Source: Theristus sp. LFF4_11 (Eukaryota > Nematoda > Chromadorea > Monhysterida > Xyalidae). From it: 64,000 bases of DNA. Positions 35,884 through 48,333 of this stretch are shown in pieces (within the stretch, counting starts at the first letter, position 1; each line of letters starts with the position of its first letter). The notes beneath the pieces were generated by a model. It was not told the origin of the DNA. It was given only the letters and a program-made list of their open reading frames with translations, and did not search any database. The stretch spans positions 1-64,000 of the forward strand of contig JASANC010005327.1 in assembly GCA_030248135.1 (NCBI GenBank), given 5' to 3'. Position numbers and translations under genes: made by a program.

Positions 35884-37159
35884 ATGACGAGTAGTCAACA
35901 GTGCAAATCCAGCAGTGAGAAAGATGACACGAATCACAATGGCATGTCCGAACAATCGAGGTCGGTCGTGCTCCACTGGACGCGCGGTGGCCGCCGTCTC
36001 GGCTTGAATATCTACGAACCATATCGACAGAGCGTTATCATCAATAAAATTGTACCTGGAAGTGCCGCTGAAATAGCCGGTTAGTCGAAAACGTTGTTCT
36101 TGTTTGGCTAAAAATTAAAAAAAAACTCCCAACTGTTTTCGGGTTTACTCCTTCAGGACTGAAAGAGAATGATCGCGTCACTCATGTCAACGGTATGTCT
36201 CCGCATGACAAGCAACACTGCCGGGACATGATAGTTGCCGAATTACAAGCAAAAGGTCACGTGATTTTGCTAAACTTTAATGGGCTGATGTTGATGTACA
36301 CTGGCAGCCATAATTAATGCGCATTTTGAGTGCCATCGAGTTCCGTCGAGCTCGATGGTGTTCGCAGTCTTGGTTCAAACAAAGTGTAGTGGTGCACACA
36401 TGCATAAAATTGCGAGAGCCGTGGAGCTCCACAACTCTCGTTAGAAAGAAACGAAAAAATGTGCGCGTGCACTTGGTTCAGCCTATCAAATACACAGGGC
36501 TGCTGTGGAGCTCGATGGAGCTCCATCGATCTGAAACGAATTGCAGGTCGCTGCGAGCTAACGATCAGACGAGGTCGGGAATCTTTAATGGCGCCAGTCT
36601 CCGAGCGTCGACGTTCAAACAGACGTAGATCGTCGTCGCGCAAAGCACGAGACAGCAAACGACAACGCCACCATCGGCACGCATTCTCTCCAATTCCAAT
36701 GCCTGACGACGTTAAACCGATTGCCATGGCCGAACGCGACAGACTGAAAGCAGAGGCAGAAGCACTACGCATATATGATGCTAACAGTTTGCTTTGCGGC
36801 TTCTTTACTCCTTTAAAAACTTACTTATGCCCGTCTTTTTTAAATTTGGGGCAAAAATCAACGTGAACGGAAAGCGTTGCAACGTTATTCAGAATATGCG
36901 CCTCTATTCCATTATTATTGATACTTTAGGGCAACCGTTGTCTACGCGGGGCATCTTGCGCGGCCCATTAAATGCGATGGACGATGAAAAGTACCTTTTT
37001 CCCAGTTTCTTAGAAATTCATGTAAAATATCAATTTCAAAATGCTTATAGATCGGCGGATCCGGATGAAGATGACGACGAATCAGGTGAGCACAGCGTGT
37101 CAGTCGTCGAGTCAGTGATGTCCGTGAGATGGACTCCCTCGGTTGGTGTCGCTTCATAA
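35884..37159 (+). CDS. Small PDZ-domain protein
   Basis: The start is ACCATG at 35884. Exons 35884-36079, 36157-36255, 36547 to about 36788, about 36930-36989 and about 37052-37092 follow; the first three are firm, the rest are proposed from splice signals and phase. Residues about 20-105 form a PDZ domain: SVVLHWTRGGRRLGLNI (carboxylate-binding loop replaced by RRLGLN), VIINKIVPGSAAEIAGL, NDRVTHVNGMS and final strand CELTIRRG. The tail is basic then acidic (RSNRRRSSSRKARDSKRQR; SADPDEDDDES). PDZ domains bind C-termini of membrane or junction proteins; the partner is unknown. The 3' end is unresolved: reading on gives a stop at 37157-37159, while splicing to about 37595 gives other ends. Confidence 0.7.
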
Positions 37160-38089
37160 CATGCCATTCCAAATGGGGGTTACAACACAAATCAAGTACA
37201 TTGTGTACTCGACTTTGGGTCTCGACAAGATTTTCTCTGGTGAAGGCTTGCGAAATCAGAACTTTGTCCTTTGCAAAACTTCGCACAGATACACTCGCAA
37301 AAAACCGGCAGTATCACAGTGCGTTAGTGTGTCAAAATATAATTGCAAGAATTGAATTTCAATGACATTTCATGAAGGGCTTCATATTTTTTGTAAATAG
37401 CTGCATTTCTTAGTGGACTATCGTTGACAGCAAATTGTGTTCCGTTGACAATAAATTGTCATTGTAAATTGTCAACGGTTGACAAGTGAAGAGATGTATA
37501 GTTTCTGTTAGGAGCTTGACTTTGCTGTACAATCTGTATGTCACCTGATTTACAGTACTTTTTATAATTGGGGCCATAAAAACGCAATAATTCAGACTAT
37601 CCACCACATTCAAAGTGATGTGTCTGATCCTGGTCGTCTGCGCCGTTATCGCAAACGGAGCAACAACCCTCATGTTCGTTTTGCCAAAGAAGGCGAAGAC
37701 CCGCAGGATGAGGACGCGTAAAACATGAAATGTGATTATGACAACACCAAAATGCTGTGCCTTTCTGATCTGTTCACCAAAATAATAATGCAAAAACCGT
37801 GATTTATTCATGATTGTTATTTTTTAATGCCCGTCATGTTTACTTGTCAGGGTTCTCAGTTCTCACTGAAATCATCGGGCATCTCGCAATATGCATTTTA
37901 AAGTTCAAAGTTCAACAGACAGACAGGCAATATGCCTTTGCACGCACATACAGATGGAGAAAATGCGTGGGATTTTGCTCGAAATTCTTGAAATTTCGTT
38001 AATTTTAGGTAAAATACGTGTTTATACTTAATTTTTAGTGTATTTTAAGCATTATATAGCTGTTTTTATCGCTTTTCAGTGTTTTAGCT
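37160..38089. other. Region after the PDZ gene, possible last exon
   Basis: A charged frame at about 37597-37722 (ending GEDPQDEDA and stop) could be a 3' exon of the PDZ gene or a separate gene fragment. Its splice phase does not fit the preceding exon. The rest has no recognisable features. Confidence 0.3.
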
Positions 38090-38676
38090 ATCTATCTATC
38101 CAACTTCCAAAATTTTGACCGCCCCCCCCCAAAGTCACATGGCCCCCCCGCGGCCCCCCCCCCCCAAAATTTTTCAGCTATGATTTGTATACACACTTAA
38201 AAGTGATTTTTTTGATTTCTGATGATAAGTGGTTGCTTGCAATGAGTCGTTGTAGGTTCCTAATTCTAATCCTAATCCTAATCCTAAGCCAAGCCTTTTT
38301 TATAAGGTGAAAATGGTCAATTTAGTTTTTGCATTTTTTTCTTTCCTGTGTTAAAGGGCAGGGGCCACCGCTACTGCACATGCACCTGTTTTAATAATGA
38401 TGCATTACGTTCAGCGATCTATCTATCTGGAAAATTTGCTCCAGCTATCTATATCGGCCCCCCCAGGCCCCAACCCCTCGGCTCTGGAACAACTATGATG
38501 CCCCCCCCCGCTGCCCCCACCAAAATTTTCCAGCTATCTATCTATCTGGAAAATTTGCTCCAGCTATCTATATCGGCCCCCCCCCCCCACCAGTACCGTG
38601 GGCGAGGGGGGGGTGGGGGGGGTACACCCCCCAGAGCACCAGAGACCGTCGGGTGGGGGGGGGGTGGGGGGGGGCA
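38090..38676. repeat. G-tract/C-tract array block 6 with GATA-type tracts
   Basis: CTATCTATCTATC tracts, C runs and the word GAACAACTATGATG recur. This matches, in reverse complement, the insert found in Y copy 1 near 6960-7415 (TCACATGGCCCCCC against GGGGCCATGTGA). TCCTAATCCTAATCCTAAGC lies near 38268. It leads into core Y copy 2. Confidence 0.75.
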
Positions 38677-39382
38677 TAGGGTTGTTAAAAAAAACAAAAA
38701 TCGTCATTTTTGTTTTTTTTTAATTTTTTTTTTAAATTTCAAAAATCAAAGTTGTGCTAAATCAATCAGGGAGTCCGAAGAACCACATATGATATGCAAG
38801 CGCCTCCCGAATGACTCCCGTATGGCGGAACTTTGCAGATTTTGTTTTGGTGACCTCAATTACCAATTTTCCAAACCGTCACCATGCCTCTTCTTGTGTT
38901 TTGACCTCCAAAACGTCACTAATTGTCCCCAGCTAAGCTAATGCTAAAGTGAAGACAAACATACCGCCTTGAAATTCGATCAATTCTTCTGATGGTGTCG
39001 CGACGACACGACACGAAGCAGCAACCAGACAACGTAGCGCTTGCAAACGGAGCAGCGAGCACAATCGGACGCTCTGCGAGGCGAATCGTCACCTTATCTG
39101 CATCGGAAATGGTAGGCTAAGCTTTGGGACGCTCAAAAACTTCATCGCAGATGTTGTCGAAGCCTAAAATCAGTCGGTAAAACGGCCCAAAATCGACTGC
39201 TAAAGGTTTTACGAGGTATAATCAAAAAAAATTTTTGTTGAACTTTCGAAAAATTGTGCCAAAATTGAGGTTTTCAGAGCATATTAGAGGAAAATTTTTC
39301 GAATTTAAAAAAAAAATCGGCATTTTTGTTTTTTTTAAATCACTTTTTTTTTAATTTTTTTATTTTTGTTTAACAACCCTAG
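38677..39382 (+). mobile_element. AT-rich inverted-repeat core element Y, copy 2
   Basis: Ends read TAGGGTTGTTAAA on the left and TTTAACAACCCTA on the right. Long A/T runs lie inside each end and about 450 bp of ordinary sequence in the middle. The middle shares GGGAGTCCGAA, GACACGA, GCAGCAACCAGACAACG and TTTTTGTTGAACTTTCGAAA with element X, so X, Y and Z are one family. No long coding frame. Confidence 0.7.
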
Positions 39383-40272
39383 GGGGGCACCGTGCCACCC
39401 CCCCCTAAAACCGGGCACCCCCCATCGGACCCCCCCCCTCGAAAATTTGGCCGACACCCCCCACCCCACCCCCCCCCATGAATTTTGGTCTGGCGGAGAC
39501 CCCCCCCAGTCCCGAAGACGTGGGGGGGGTGGGGGGGTACACCCCCCCCAGAGCACCCGAGACCTCCGCGTGGGGGGGTGGGGGGGGTCACGCGACACCC
39601 ACCCCCCAAAACCTGACACTGGACCATCCACCCCCCCCCTCGAAATTTGCTAGACACCCCCCCCCCCCTAGATGGACCTAAGTAACAGTGACACCCCCCC
39701 AAAAAATTTCTCGGACCACCCAAAAATCATGAATTTTTGCTCAAAAATCATGATTTTTTGTCTTTAAAGTCCATAATATAAGCTAAATATATGATAACTT
39801 GACATTCTTCATTGTAATTTCAAAGATTTTGCAGCAAAATTTAGCGTTTTTCCTTCAAAATTTAAGCCAAAAAATCTCATGGGTGGGGTGGGGTGGGGGG
39901 TGTGCACCCCCCCCCGAACGTTGTCTACAATAGTGCACCCCCCCCCCATGGCCCACGCCGGGGGGGGGGTGTCACTGTACCATGACTGACACCCCCCACT
40001 GAAAAATTTTCGGCACCCCCCCCCACGTGACGACACCCCCCCCCTCGAAAATTTGCTTTCGCCTTCGGTACTGCCCCCCCCCCAAAAAATTTTCCGTACA
40101 CCCTAAATTTTTTTTCGAAAATCATAATTTTTTGTCTATAAAGTCCATAATATAAGCTGAATATATGATAACTTGACCATCTTCATTGTAATTTCAACGA
40201 TTTTGCAGCAAAATTTAGCGTTTTTCCTTCAAAATTTAAGCGAAAAATTATCATGGGGGGTGGGGGGGTGGA
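39383..40272. repeat. G-tract/C-tract repeat array, block 7
   Basis: It contains two inverted 130-bp modules, at about 39730-39880 and about 40115-40255, separated by C and G runs with TTTGCTTTCGCCTTCGGTAC and CATGGCCCACGCC. Much of it reads as the reverse complement of block 1 (about 3030-3800). Confidence 0.85.
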
Positions 40273-41006
40273 CCTAGAGATGTCAAGAAAAAAAAATTCT
40301 ATTTTTTTTTTAATTTTTTTTTAAATTTTTTTTTTAAATAAAAGTTGTTCAGAATTTTTCAGGGAGTCCGAATATCACCATCTGAGGAGCCACCGACTTA
40401 CCATATGACCCCCACTCATATGGGAGGAGGGTGAAAATTTCAGACTTGGTTTCGGCGACCCCATTTTCCCACCGACGACATCACGTCTCGTGTTTTGCCT
40501 CTCAATTCACCTCAAATAACATGGAAACAAGTTCCACAACAAACCGGTGTGATCATGCTGACGACACGAGGCGAAACAGCAACGAGCAACCAACGAAGTT
40601 ACGCTTGCAGTGGCAGACAGTGCAATTTCCACCTTTCGAGATCCTGAAAAACGATGCGTAAATGTGAGTTCTCTGCTTCTATCTCACCTTAGCGACATCG
40701 GAATTTGTTGAACTAGCCTTTGCGACGCTCAAGTACTTCAATGGGCGAGTCGATCATCACTCACCAAGGCTGAAAACAGTCGATAAATCAATCCAGAATA
40801 CCACCTGCAGCGTTGAAGACTAAGTGACAAGGTAAAGTCAAAGAAAATTTTTGTTGAACTTTCGAAAAATTATGCCAAAAACGGCATTTTCAGGGCACAT
40901 TAAAGAAAAAATTTCAAAAATTTTTAATAAAAAAAATAAAAAAAAATGCTCTTTTTTTACCAAAAAAATAAAAAAAATTTTTTTTTTTGAAGCTTACATC
41001 TCTAGG
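40273..41006 (+). mobile_element. AT-rich inverted-repeat element X, copy 2
   Basis: Reverse-complement counterpart of 4449-5209: the inverted ends CCTAGAGATGTC and TACATCTCTAGG are present and the 76-codon frame (40431-40661, plus) gives the same predicted protein throughout. G-tract arrays flank it as in copy 1. Near-identity over the interior, against different A/T run lengths, indicates recent copying or an inverted segmental duplication. Confidence 0.75.
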
Positions 41007-41430
41007 TGGACCCCCCACAGAAAATTTTGAAAAAATGCACCCCCCCCCCATGGGACCCCATGGGGGGTCCCACGTTACCATAGGTTGGACCCCCCCCTCA
41101 CTTTTTGGTCGGCACCCCCCCCCCCCACGGCACCATACCCCCCCCTTCGAAAATTGTTTTGGGCCCACGGTACTGTGCGACAACGAGCGTGTCGAATTTT
41201 AAAAAAAGAAGGGCAACCATCTCATTCCAAATTCAGATCAGACCCTGGCGCTACTTTTTTAAAACGGACAGCGCATGTGCCATGTGGCATCGGCATGCTC
41301 ATGCTCATGATCCACTAGCGCGCGTGCACATGCTCCGGCCTCAACAAAAACTTGTTCAAAACGCAATTGTTCTGACATCTGCTTTTCTGAAAAGGCTTGG
41401 CTTAGGTTAGGAACTTAGGATTATGTTAGG
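41007..41430. repeat. G-tract array block 8 and dispersed segment copy 2
   Basis: A short C/G array (to about 41180, ending GGGCCCACGGTACTG) is followed by the segment also seen at 6191-6400 (CATGCTCATGCTCATGATCC, AACGCAATTGTTCTGACATC, GGCTTAGGTTAGG), here in the same orientation. The word AAAGAAGGGCAACCA occurs twice, near 41205 and 41472. Confidence 0.7.
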
Positions 41431-41614
41431 CTCAAGATTATGTCCGACAACGAGCGTGTCAGTTTTCAGAAAAGAAGGGCAACCAGATCGGTGGTGCACG
41501 GTGGGGTTCGTATTCGGACGGAAATCGGAATAGCTTTTGCGCTCGGAATAATGGATTTGTGAAAATAAGATATTCAAACGATAGAAAAACGCCAAAAAAA
41601 ACCAGCAGAAAACA

Positions 41615-44600
41615 ATGGACGCTGCTTATGCAATGTTGAACCAGCCACAAAACGATTGGCAACGCCGTGTAGTGGTGATTTGCAGTTGTGTAGCCGTTGG
41701 ATTGTTGGCTGCATTTGGCATCCATGGATTTGTTACCGTCGTCATCGGTGTACTCTTTCTGATTGCTGGGTTAGTTGTTGTTGTTTTTTGTTTTATGGTA
41801 GTATTGACTATTGACGTTTGCTTTGCTTCCATTTTCATTTTTCAAAAGTTATTTATGACTGACGTGTGAGAGAACTGTTGAACTTAATTAAAAATGTGAC
41901 TGACTCCTTTTCATTAGTCTGTCCATTCTGTTAGTCAAGTCAAAACTTTTTTGTCAGTTTGTTTCAAAAAAAGATCTCCATTCTCGAACACTGATCTCCA
42001 TTTTTTGATGCTGTTTTTGTTTTGCAGAGCACTGCTTGTGCTGTTCAAGAACGGCTGCGAACGCTCAAAAGAGCTTCTTGAGGAGTTCAATAGTTTCGAA
42101 GCACGCTTTCCGTGTGGACTGAAAAGGGTGAGCCGTGAGAGGGCTTGATAAATAAAAATCTTCAATTTTGCTTGCCACAAAGAGGCGTCGTTCTCGATTC
42201 TTGTTTCGTTTAAATTTCTGTGTTACATTTCAGTTTCTTGGCAAATCCGAAGATAAATCGCATTTGTATGACAAGTTGACCGGTTCGCCGCAGCTGGATC
42301 CGATCCTTGAAGAAGTTTGTGCAAAATCCCGTATTTTCATAGCAAAACCGAATTACTATTTTTATGCAAATGATTCAGATCATCTCATACTCGTTGCGTG
42401 ACTTTATCGATTCGTGGTATTGTCTGATCAGTAATGATGAGTCGTTCAAAGACAATGTTCGAGTGTCGGCGCATCGATCCGTTGCCGTCATTGCAGCTTG
42501 GTGAGTTATCGAGTTGTCAGAACGTCCTTTCTTCAATCAACACCATTGTAGATTTCAAGTAGCGAGAGAGTGGCGATTTAGTGGACTGGCGAACAACCAA
42601 GATTACAGGAAAAAGTATCACATTATATAGGATATTACGGATAATTACACATAATTACAGCTAGATAATTACGATAATCGCCCATCATTAACTTGTTGGT
42701 GTCCAAAATTCATTTTTTTCTGATTGAGATATTTTAGCATGAGACCAATGAAATTCATGTTCAGTGTTCATTATTTCTCACTGCACAAGCCAGGTAACAA
42801 CTCAATTTTTTTTTGCACGGCAGCATGCGTCGCGTCGACTGGGTGCCCCTTCTGACGCAGCACATCGTCGACGACTTCGCCTCGCACATTCGCCTGTATC
42901 GCAAAGCGAACGAACGATTTCGCGCTGAAAAGTCGAAAAACCGCCGCGAAACGATTTCTTCTGTCTCGTCGATAGATAGTAAGCTCTGATCCTCTGAACT
43001 GTTGTCGGGAATCTGTAATTTTCGGAATGATTTTAACTACTCGGAATCAAACTTTATCGGCTGGTCGTATTAGCGGCATCAAAATGTCAGACTAACAAGT
43101 TTCAAAAAAGACAGCAGAGGTACAAGCTTTTCTAAATCGTGCTGCTGAGCGTTTGAAGTAGTGCTGCATCACATCGTCAATCACAGGTACGCTGACAGAC
43201 GCAAAAGACGCCGACCGCTTGGAATCTCATTTCTTTGATCTCGAACTCGAAATGGACAAGACTTACTGTCGGGATCTGGTCTCAACGACCGAGCAGTATG
43301 AATTTGGTGCGCTTCTTCTTGGTCATCTTATTTCTTTGTTTGGAACTAAATACGTGACAAGTGTTTGTTGTGCAAGTTTCAGCGTACCTCCGTGATTTAT
43401 CCGATATTCTGTTGTACCTGTTGATTCCACCGGAAGACTTCCGCTGTCGGCCTATCCGATTCATACTCAGAGTTAGCCCACTGGTTGTTTTCTGTAGTTT
43501 TCCGCTTTTCAAGCCTTTTCTTTTTGCAATTTTGTAGGAAGCCCTCGTGAATCGTATCTTTCTGCCCGTGCTAGCACTGTTCTCAAATCCGGACTATCTG
43601 AATCAAATTATCGTCTGGTTGGTAAGTGAAAACGCCAATGGATTTGGTCGATTTTGTGAGCGAATCAAATCAAGCAGCCATTTTAGGATGTTCTAATGAC
43701 AAACAACTCAATTCGTTATGCAGCTTGCCGATGTGCCAATGAGCCCTGAGGATTTTTTGATGATAATCAGCGCAAGCAGGCACGTCGCTGAATTGGAAAG
43801 CGTCAAGGAAGCAGTCGCTCAAGAGATGCACGTGCAGCGATCTAAGGACACTGGCGGAGAAGACGGTAAACTTTGTGATTGGGCTTGTGCCGTGTGGTGG
43901 CCGCAACTGTTCTCGTGATTTCTGGTTTTTCTCCTCTGAAATTTCTACTGACTTCCATTGATCTGAGATCTTTTAACCTGAAAACTGACCTCACCCTTAG
44001 CCAGACAGGTGCATGGGAGCCATTTTCATCCCTGTTCTTAGTAGGTAGCCAAACTGGCCAAAAAGGTGATACTTGCTGTTTTCATGTTTTGGAGTGCGGT
44101 TGATAAAAATGGATGATTTGTTCAACTGATTGCTCAAAGTTTGGGCTACCCTGGTGGATGATGCCTGTGCTTGTTCCACTGCGAGTTCCATACGGCCGTC
44201 ATGCCTGTTCCATGTTGGTCCTTGGAACATGCATACAGGCTCCCGTGCATGTCTGCCCTTGGCACAACTTTTTCTACAAATTTGCAGAAATTCATCTTTT
44301 CGTAATTTCACGATTTTCAGATTCGGCAATCAAACAAAAATTGAGCAGCCTTGGCTACGTGCTAACAGTGGTCAACAGGCGAATCAAACTACTAACGTAC
44401 TCGGCACTGGACAGCTCTGATGTGGCGGTTAGTGTTTATGGGCCATAGTCTGTTTTGCAAAATCTTTTGTTTTTCTTTCATGAAGTTTTGAATGATATGG
44501 ATTATTTGGTCTCGTCAAAATGAGGTTTTTGTGAAAATGTTTGTCATTATTTTGCAGTTGTTAGAGCAACCGGAGGAGCCAGCATTGCGCGAGCTGCCAC

Positions 44601-47600
44601 TCAGCTTTGTGCTCAGCAACAGTCTCGCGTTGACTTATTTCATTGGTCGGTGATTTTTCACTTTGGACACCTAAAATTTCGATCGTTGTTTCTGAAATCT
44701 GAAAGTCTGTTTCTGTTGTGTCGTTGCAGATTTCCTGCAAACTGTCGACGGTCAAGGGTACATCTATTTGTATCTGGCGATTGAGGTAGTTTTTTTCTAG
44801 CAATGTTGTTAATTAGCTATTTGTGTGCATTCATTTTTGTTTTGTTTTAGGGTTTCCGAGTCAGTGCCGAACACCAGTTGGCCGATGCTCATTTAATTCG
44901 AGTAACCAAAGGAGGCGCCATTGATCCGCAGATCCTGGAAAACATCAGAGAGGCAGCGCAGTCGCTCTACAAGCAGTATCTCGCCAAGGATGTCAGTTAT
45001 TTGTTGTGGTTGTTTTTTTATTCATTGGCACAAATGACTGGATGCAGTGCCTCGCTCGCCTGCCTTTATACCAACAGCTTTGTAAACTGTTTTTGATTTG
45101 TAAAGCGGAATATAGCTGAGAGTAAAGTATTCTTTGTCATGCAAATTTAGTTCGGCCATTGGGGTTTTTCTTTTTTCAGGCCGAGTTGGCAGTGAGCATC
45201 GATGAGGCGATTGTGAGACAAGTGTGCCAACGCATCAGAACAGAACAGCCGTCAGACTCGTGGTTTGACGATGTGCAGTTGAAAGTAAAGTTTACACATT
45301 AGAAGTGTTTCTGTAACTTGAGTCGACTGTTTGACTTGGACTAATAAACTCAAAATTGACAACCAACTGATCATCAGGTAATCGAGTTGCTCGAAAAGGA
45401 CCTTCGTTACTTTCCGGCCTTCAAGGCACACCCGCTCTACTTTCGCATGTTGTCCGAGCTCTCGCTGCCTGATCCGACCGCAAACGGCCAATCGCCTTTC
45501 GTCGAAGACTTCGAATCTGCGTCCGGATCCGGCGAAAATGGTAAAATGGTTTCGTTTTGGTTTATTTTCAGCGTATCGCTGGCTGGCTTATTTTTGCGTT
45601 ACGTTTAACGTAAACGCTTCATCAGATTACCAATTTTTGCATTTTTTGTCATCATTTTCTTGAAACTTACAGCAATTGAGCTGCCTGATGCTGGCGAGAC
45701 ACCATTGCAAGAAGATGACTTGTTGACCATCAGCAACGCATTGAATGGCAACTTCAACCAACGTTTGACCGCCTATATCCACAGTATTGGTGTGTTTTGT
45801 AGTTAATTCCATGAAAAACACAGTTGCTGTTGCTGGTGGATAGCAATGAAGGTCGGCACGATTTTACTGCGACTTTCGTGACGTGATGTTGTGAAAGTTA
45901 TTTTTCTCTGATTGAGAAGTTATGCGATGCATGTTAGAAGGAAGGTGGATGCGGGTCAAATCATTGTGATGCGGGACAAATGCAGCAAGATCAAGTGCAC
46001 GGTAGAGAGTGGTGGTGGCGCAGATTGTTACCAATCGCACGTGTATGCCAGGCATCGGCCGAGACAGCGGGCGTGCGTTTGCGTTGTACAACATTCGTGT
46101 GGGGCGGGAGCTGGCTGACGGCAGGGTGTTGGCTGCGTGGAACGTTCTCAGACGATACTCAGACTTTCACTCGTTGAATAATCTCGTTGAATCAAAGGTG
46201 ATCACTTACTTAACTGAATATTTGCTGACAATGGAAAAAATTCTTGCTCCCATTTCGGTTTAAAATGATGCTCTGTGTTTTCAGTACCCCAACTTAGCCA
46301 GTTTGCCGTTTCCGGGCAAGAAAACATTCAACAACCTTAACCAGGACTTCCTCGAGAAACGCAAACGAGCGCTCAATAATTATCTCAATGTGAGTGTGTT
46401 TTCATATGCTTTTGCTTGTTTGCAGCTGTTTGCTGTTCTCGTGTTCGTAACATTCGAATATTGTGCCAACATTGCAGACCGTTCTTCACCCGGATGTCAT
46501 TCGTGACAACGCCGGTCTAGAGCAGATTGTGGTCGACTTTGTGTGCAGCAAAGATTTTGTTGGTGATCGTGGCACCATTGGCAAGAAGGTGATGCTTGTG
46601 TGCAGTTGTGTTCATGTCATGTTTCGCAGTGGTTTTACAGCCGGTGCTTTGTCTACAAGACCAGTTGGTGCCAGTGAACGACGTGTGTGTTTGCACTTAT
46701 CAGATGATGTCATTTGTGAACCCGATTCGCACGGGCGTTCGCGCGTTTGGTGACGCCGTTACGTCCGTTCCGGAGACGGTCTTTGACGGGGTGGCCAAAG
46801 TGGGCGAGGGCGTCGGAAAGATGACGAAAAGCATCATTGGGGTTGGTGGTGGTTTGGCGGTTTCCGTTGAATTGCTGTTGCTGAACAAGTTGTATGTGTG
46901 TGTCCATCCGAGCATTCACAGCAGCTCAGCTGCACAGTGTTGGCAGTGCACTAAGAGGCGTTTGTTTGCAGCAAGGCCCGGTTGCTGCCGGTGCGCTGGG
47001 CGCTGGCATCGAGCGGCATCGGCGTTCGTCGGCACTGATGACGCCGAGTCCATTCGAGGGCAGGGTCGGTGCTGAACTGAACGACGCCAATGAAACGGAC
47101 ACCATTCCGTTTCGAATAGTGTTGCTCTTTATGGACGACGTGTTTGGTGAGTTCGGGCTTCATGGTCAGCTAACAAAATGGGTTTTGGTATTTTGTTTGT
47201 TTGGCATTTTTGGCGGCATATGAGTAACTATTGTCAACTGTGCGTGTCTCCGAGGATTGTTATGTACCGATGAAGTGTTCCGCGGTGCCAAAACGACACT
47301 AGCAAGTCGTATTAAAAAAGGCAATCACAACAATTTAGTGCAACCAGTTTGCAAAACAGCTGTACTCTGAAATACCTGTGGGCTCTGTTGTGTCAGCTGT
47401 GGCGGCCTCGATTTGCAGGTATGCGCCATCGCAACCAATGGTTTCGCCGTCGTATGGTTGCGTTCGTCCGTCAGTTTGTGCACGCCACTCTCGGCTCGTC
47501 GCTGAATCGTAAAATCATCGATTTTGTCTCATGGCTAACCAGCGAGGAACAGGTGGCCGCATATTTGAAGTCGTTCAAGTGAGTTTGTAATTGACGTTGC

Positions 47601-48333
47601 GAAGTTCTATTATAGATAATGACTGTTTATGGTTAATTGTGTTTATAATTATAACTGATGTTTTGAAAGCTTGGTTTGTTACCTTTAACAGACAAGGCCC
47701 AATGTAACGTTGAACCTGCAAAGAAATCGTATCATAAATGCCGGTTGACGAATGTTTGACTGTGTCGCTGCATTCTCATTCGTGTCTTCCAGAAACGCAA
47801 TCTGGCCAAACGGTCAACTGGCCGACGAAATCTGTGAAAGGCCGGAAAACATTCAGATGCGCGCTCGCGTGGTCGCCAAAGTGAAACTGCTCGCTGTTTT
47901 GCCTGGTTCGGTTTTTTGCTTTAAAAAATTTATAGAGTATGCAGTTTCATAACTGGATCCAATGACGTTTTGTTGATTGGCTGCTTTCAAAAGTGAATGG
48001 CGTCACCGATTGATTGGTTGATTGAACATTTGACTTTCAACTGTTTCAATTTTGCACATCAGTCGCTCAAATTGTCATTTTACAGACGAACTTCGTCTAT
48101 TCATCGGCAACGAAACATCGCGCGAGGGCGCCGAGCTTGTATTCGCAGCGTTGCAGCACGCGCATTTGAACCGTCGTCTACTGTACGTACTCCTGGAACG
48201 ACTGTTGCTGACCGTATTCCCAGAGAATCGCTTCGATCAGATCCTGCCCAGGTTGCACTCGAAGTCGCCAAGATGCCAGCCGGCCTCGCCCAACCACCGG
48301 TCACCTGTCACACCAGTGCCAAGGAAATTGTGA
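41615..48333 (+). CDS. SNX13: Sorting nexin-13 (PXA-RGS-PX-nexin C protein)
   Basis: Endosomal/ER-linked sorting nexin known for lipid and cholesterol handling at organelle contacts. Phase-consistent exons: 41615-41769, 42028-42127, 42234-42314, 42379-42500, 42824-42978, 43187-43306, 43383-43471, 43538-43621, 43724-43865, 44321-44427, 44558-44645, 44730-44785, 44851-44991, 45180-45284, 45378-45540, 45673-45789, 46052-46197, 46285-46389, 46478-46588, 46704-46841, 46972-47146, 47419-47578, 47793-47905, 48086-48333. The total is 1006 residues (human about 960). Order: N-terminal hydrophobic hairpin (residues about 20-70), PXA domain (about 110-290; SYSLRDFIDSWY, VDDFASHIRLYRKA), RGS domain (about 390-520; FVLSNSLALTYFIDFLQ), PX domain (about 605-720; RRYSDFH, LPFPGKKTFNNLNQDFLEKR), nexin C (about 830-950; RNQWFRRRM, IWPNGQLADE). 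The C-terminus is close to human SNX13. Introns 46-580 bp. Confidence 0.95.

Noticed and set aside
45912..46051. Open frame before the SNX13 PX exon as extra coding sequence
   Set aside because: Only the acceptor just before 46052 keeps the phase of the preceding exon and leads directly into the conserved PX sequence. The upstream open frame is intronic.
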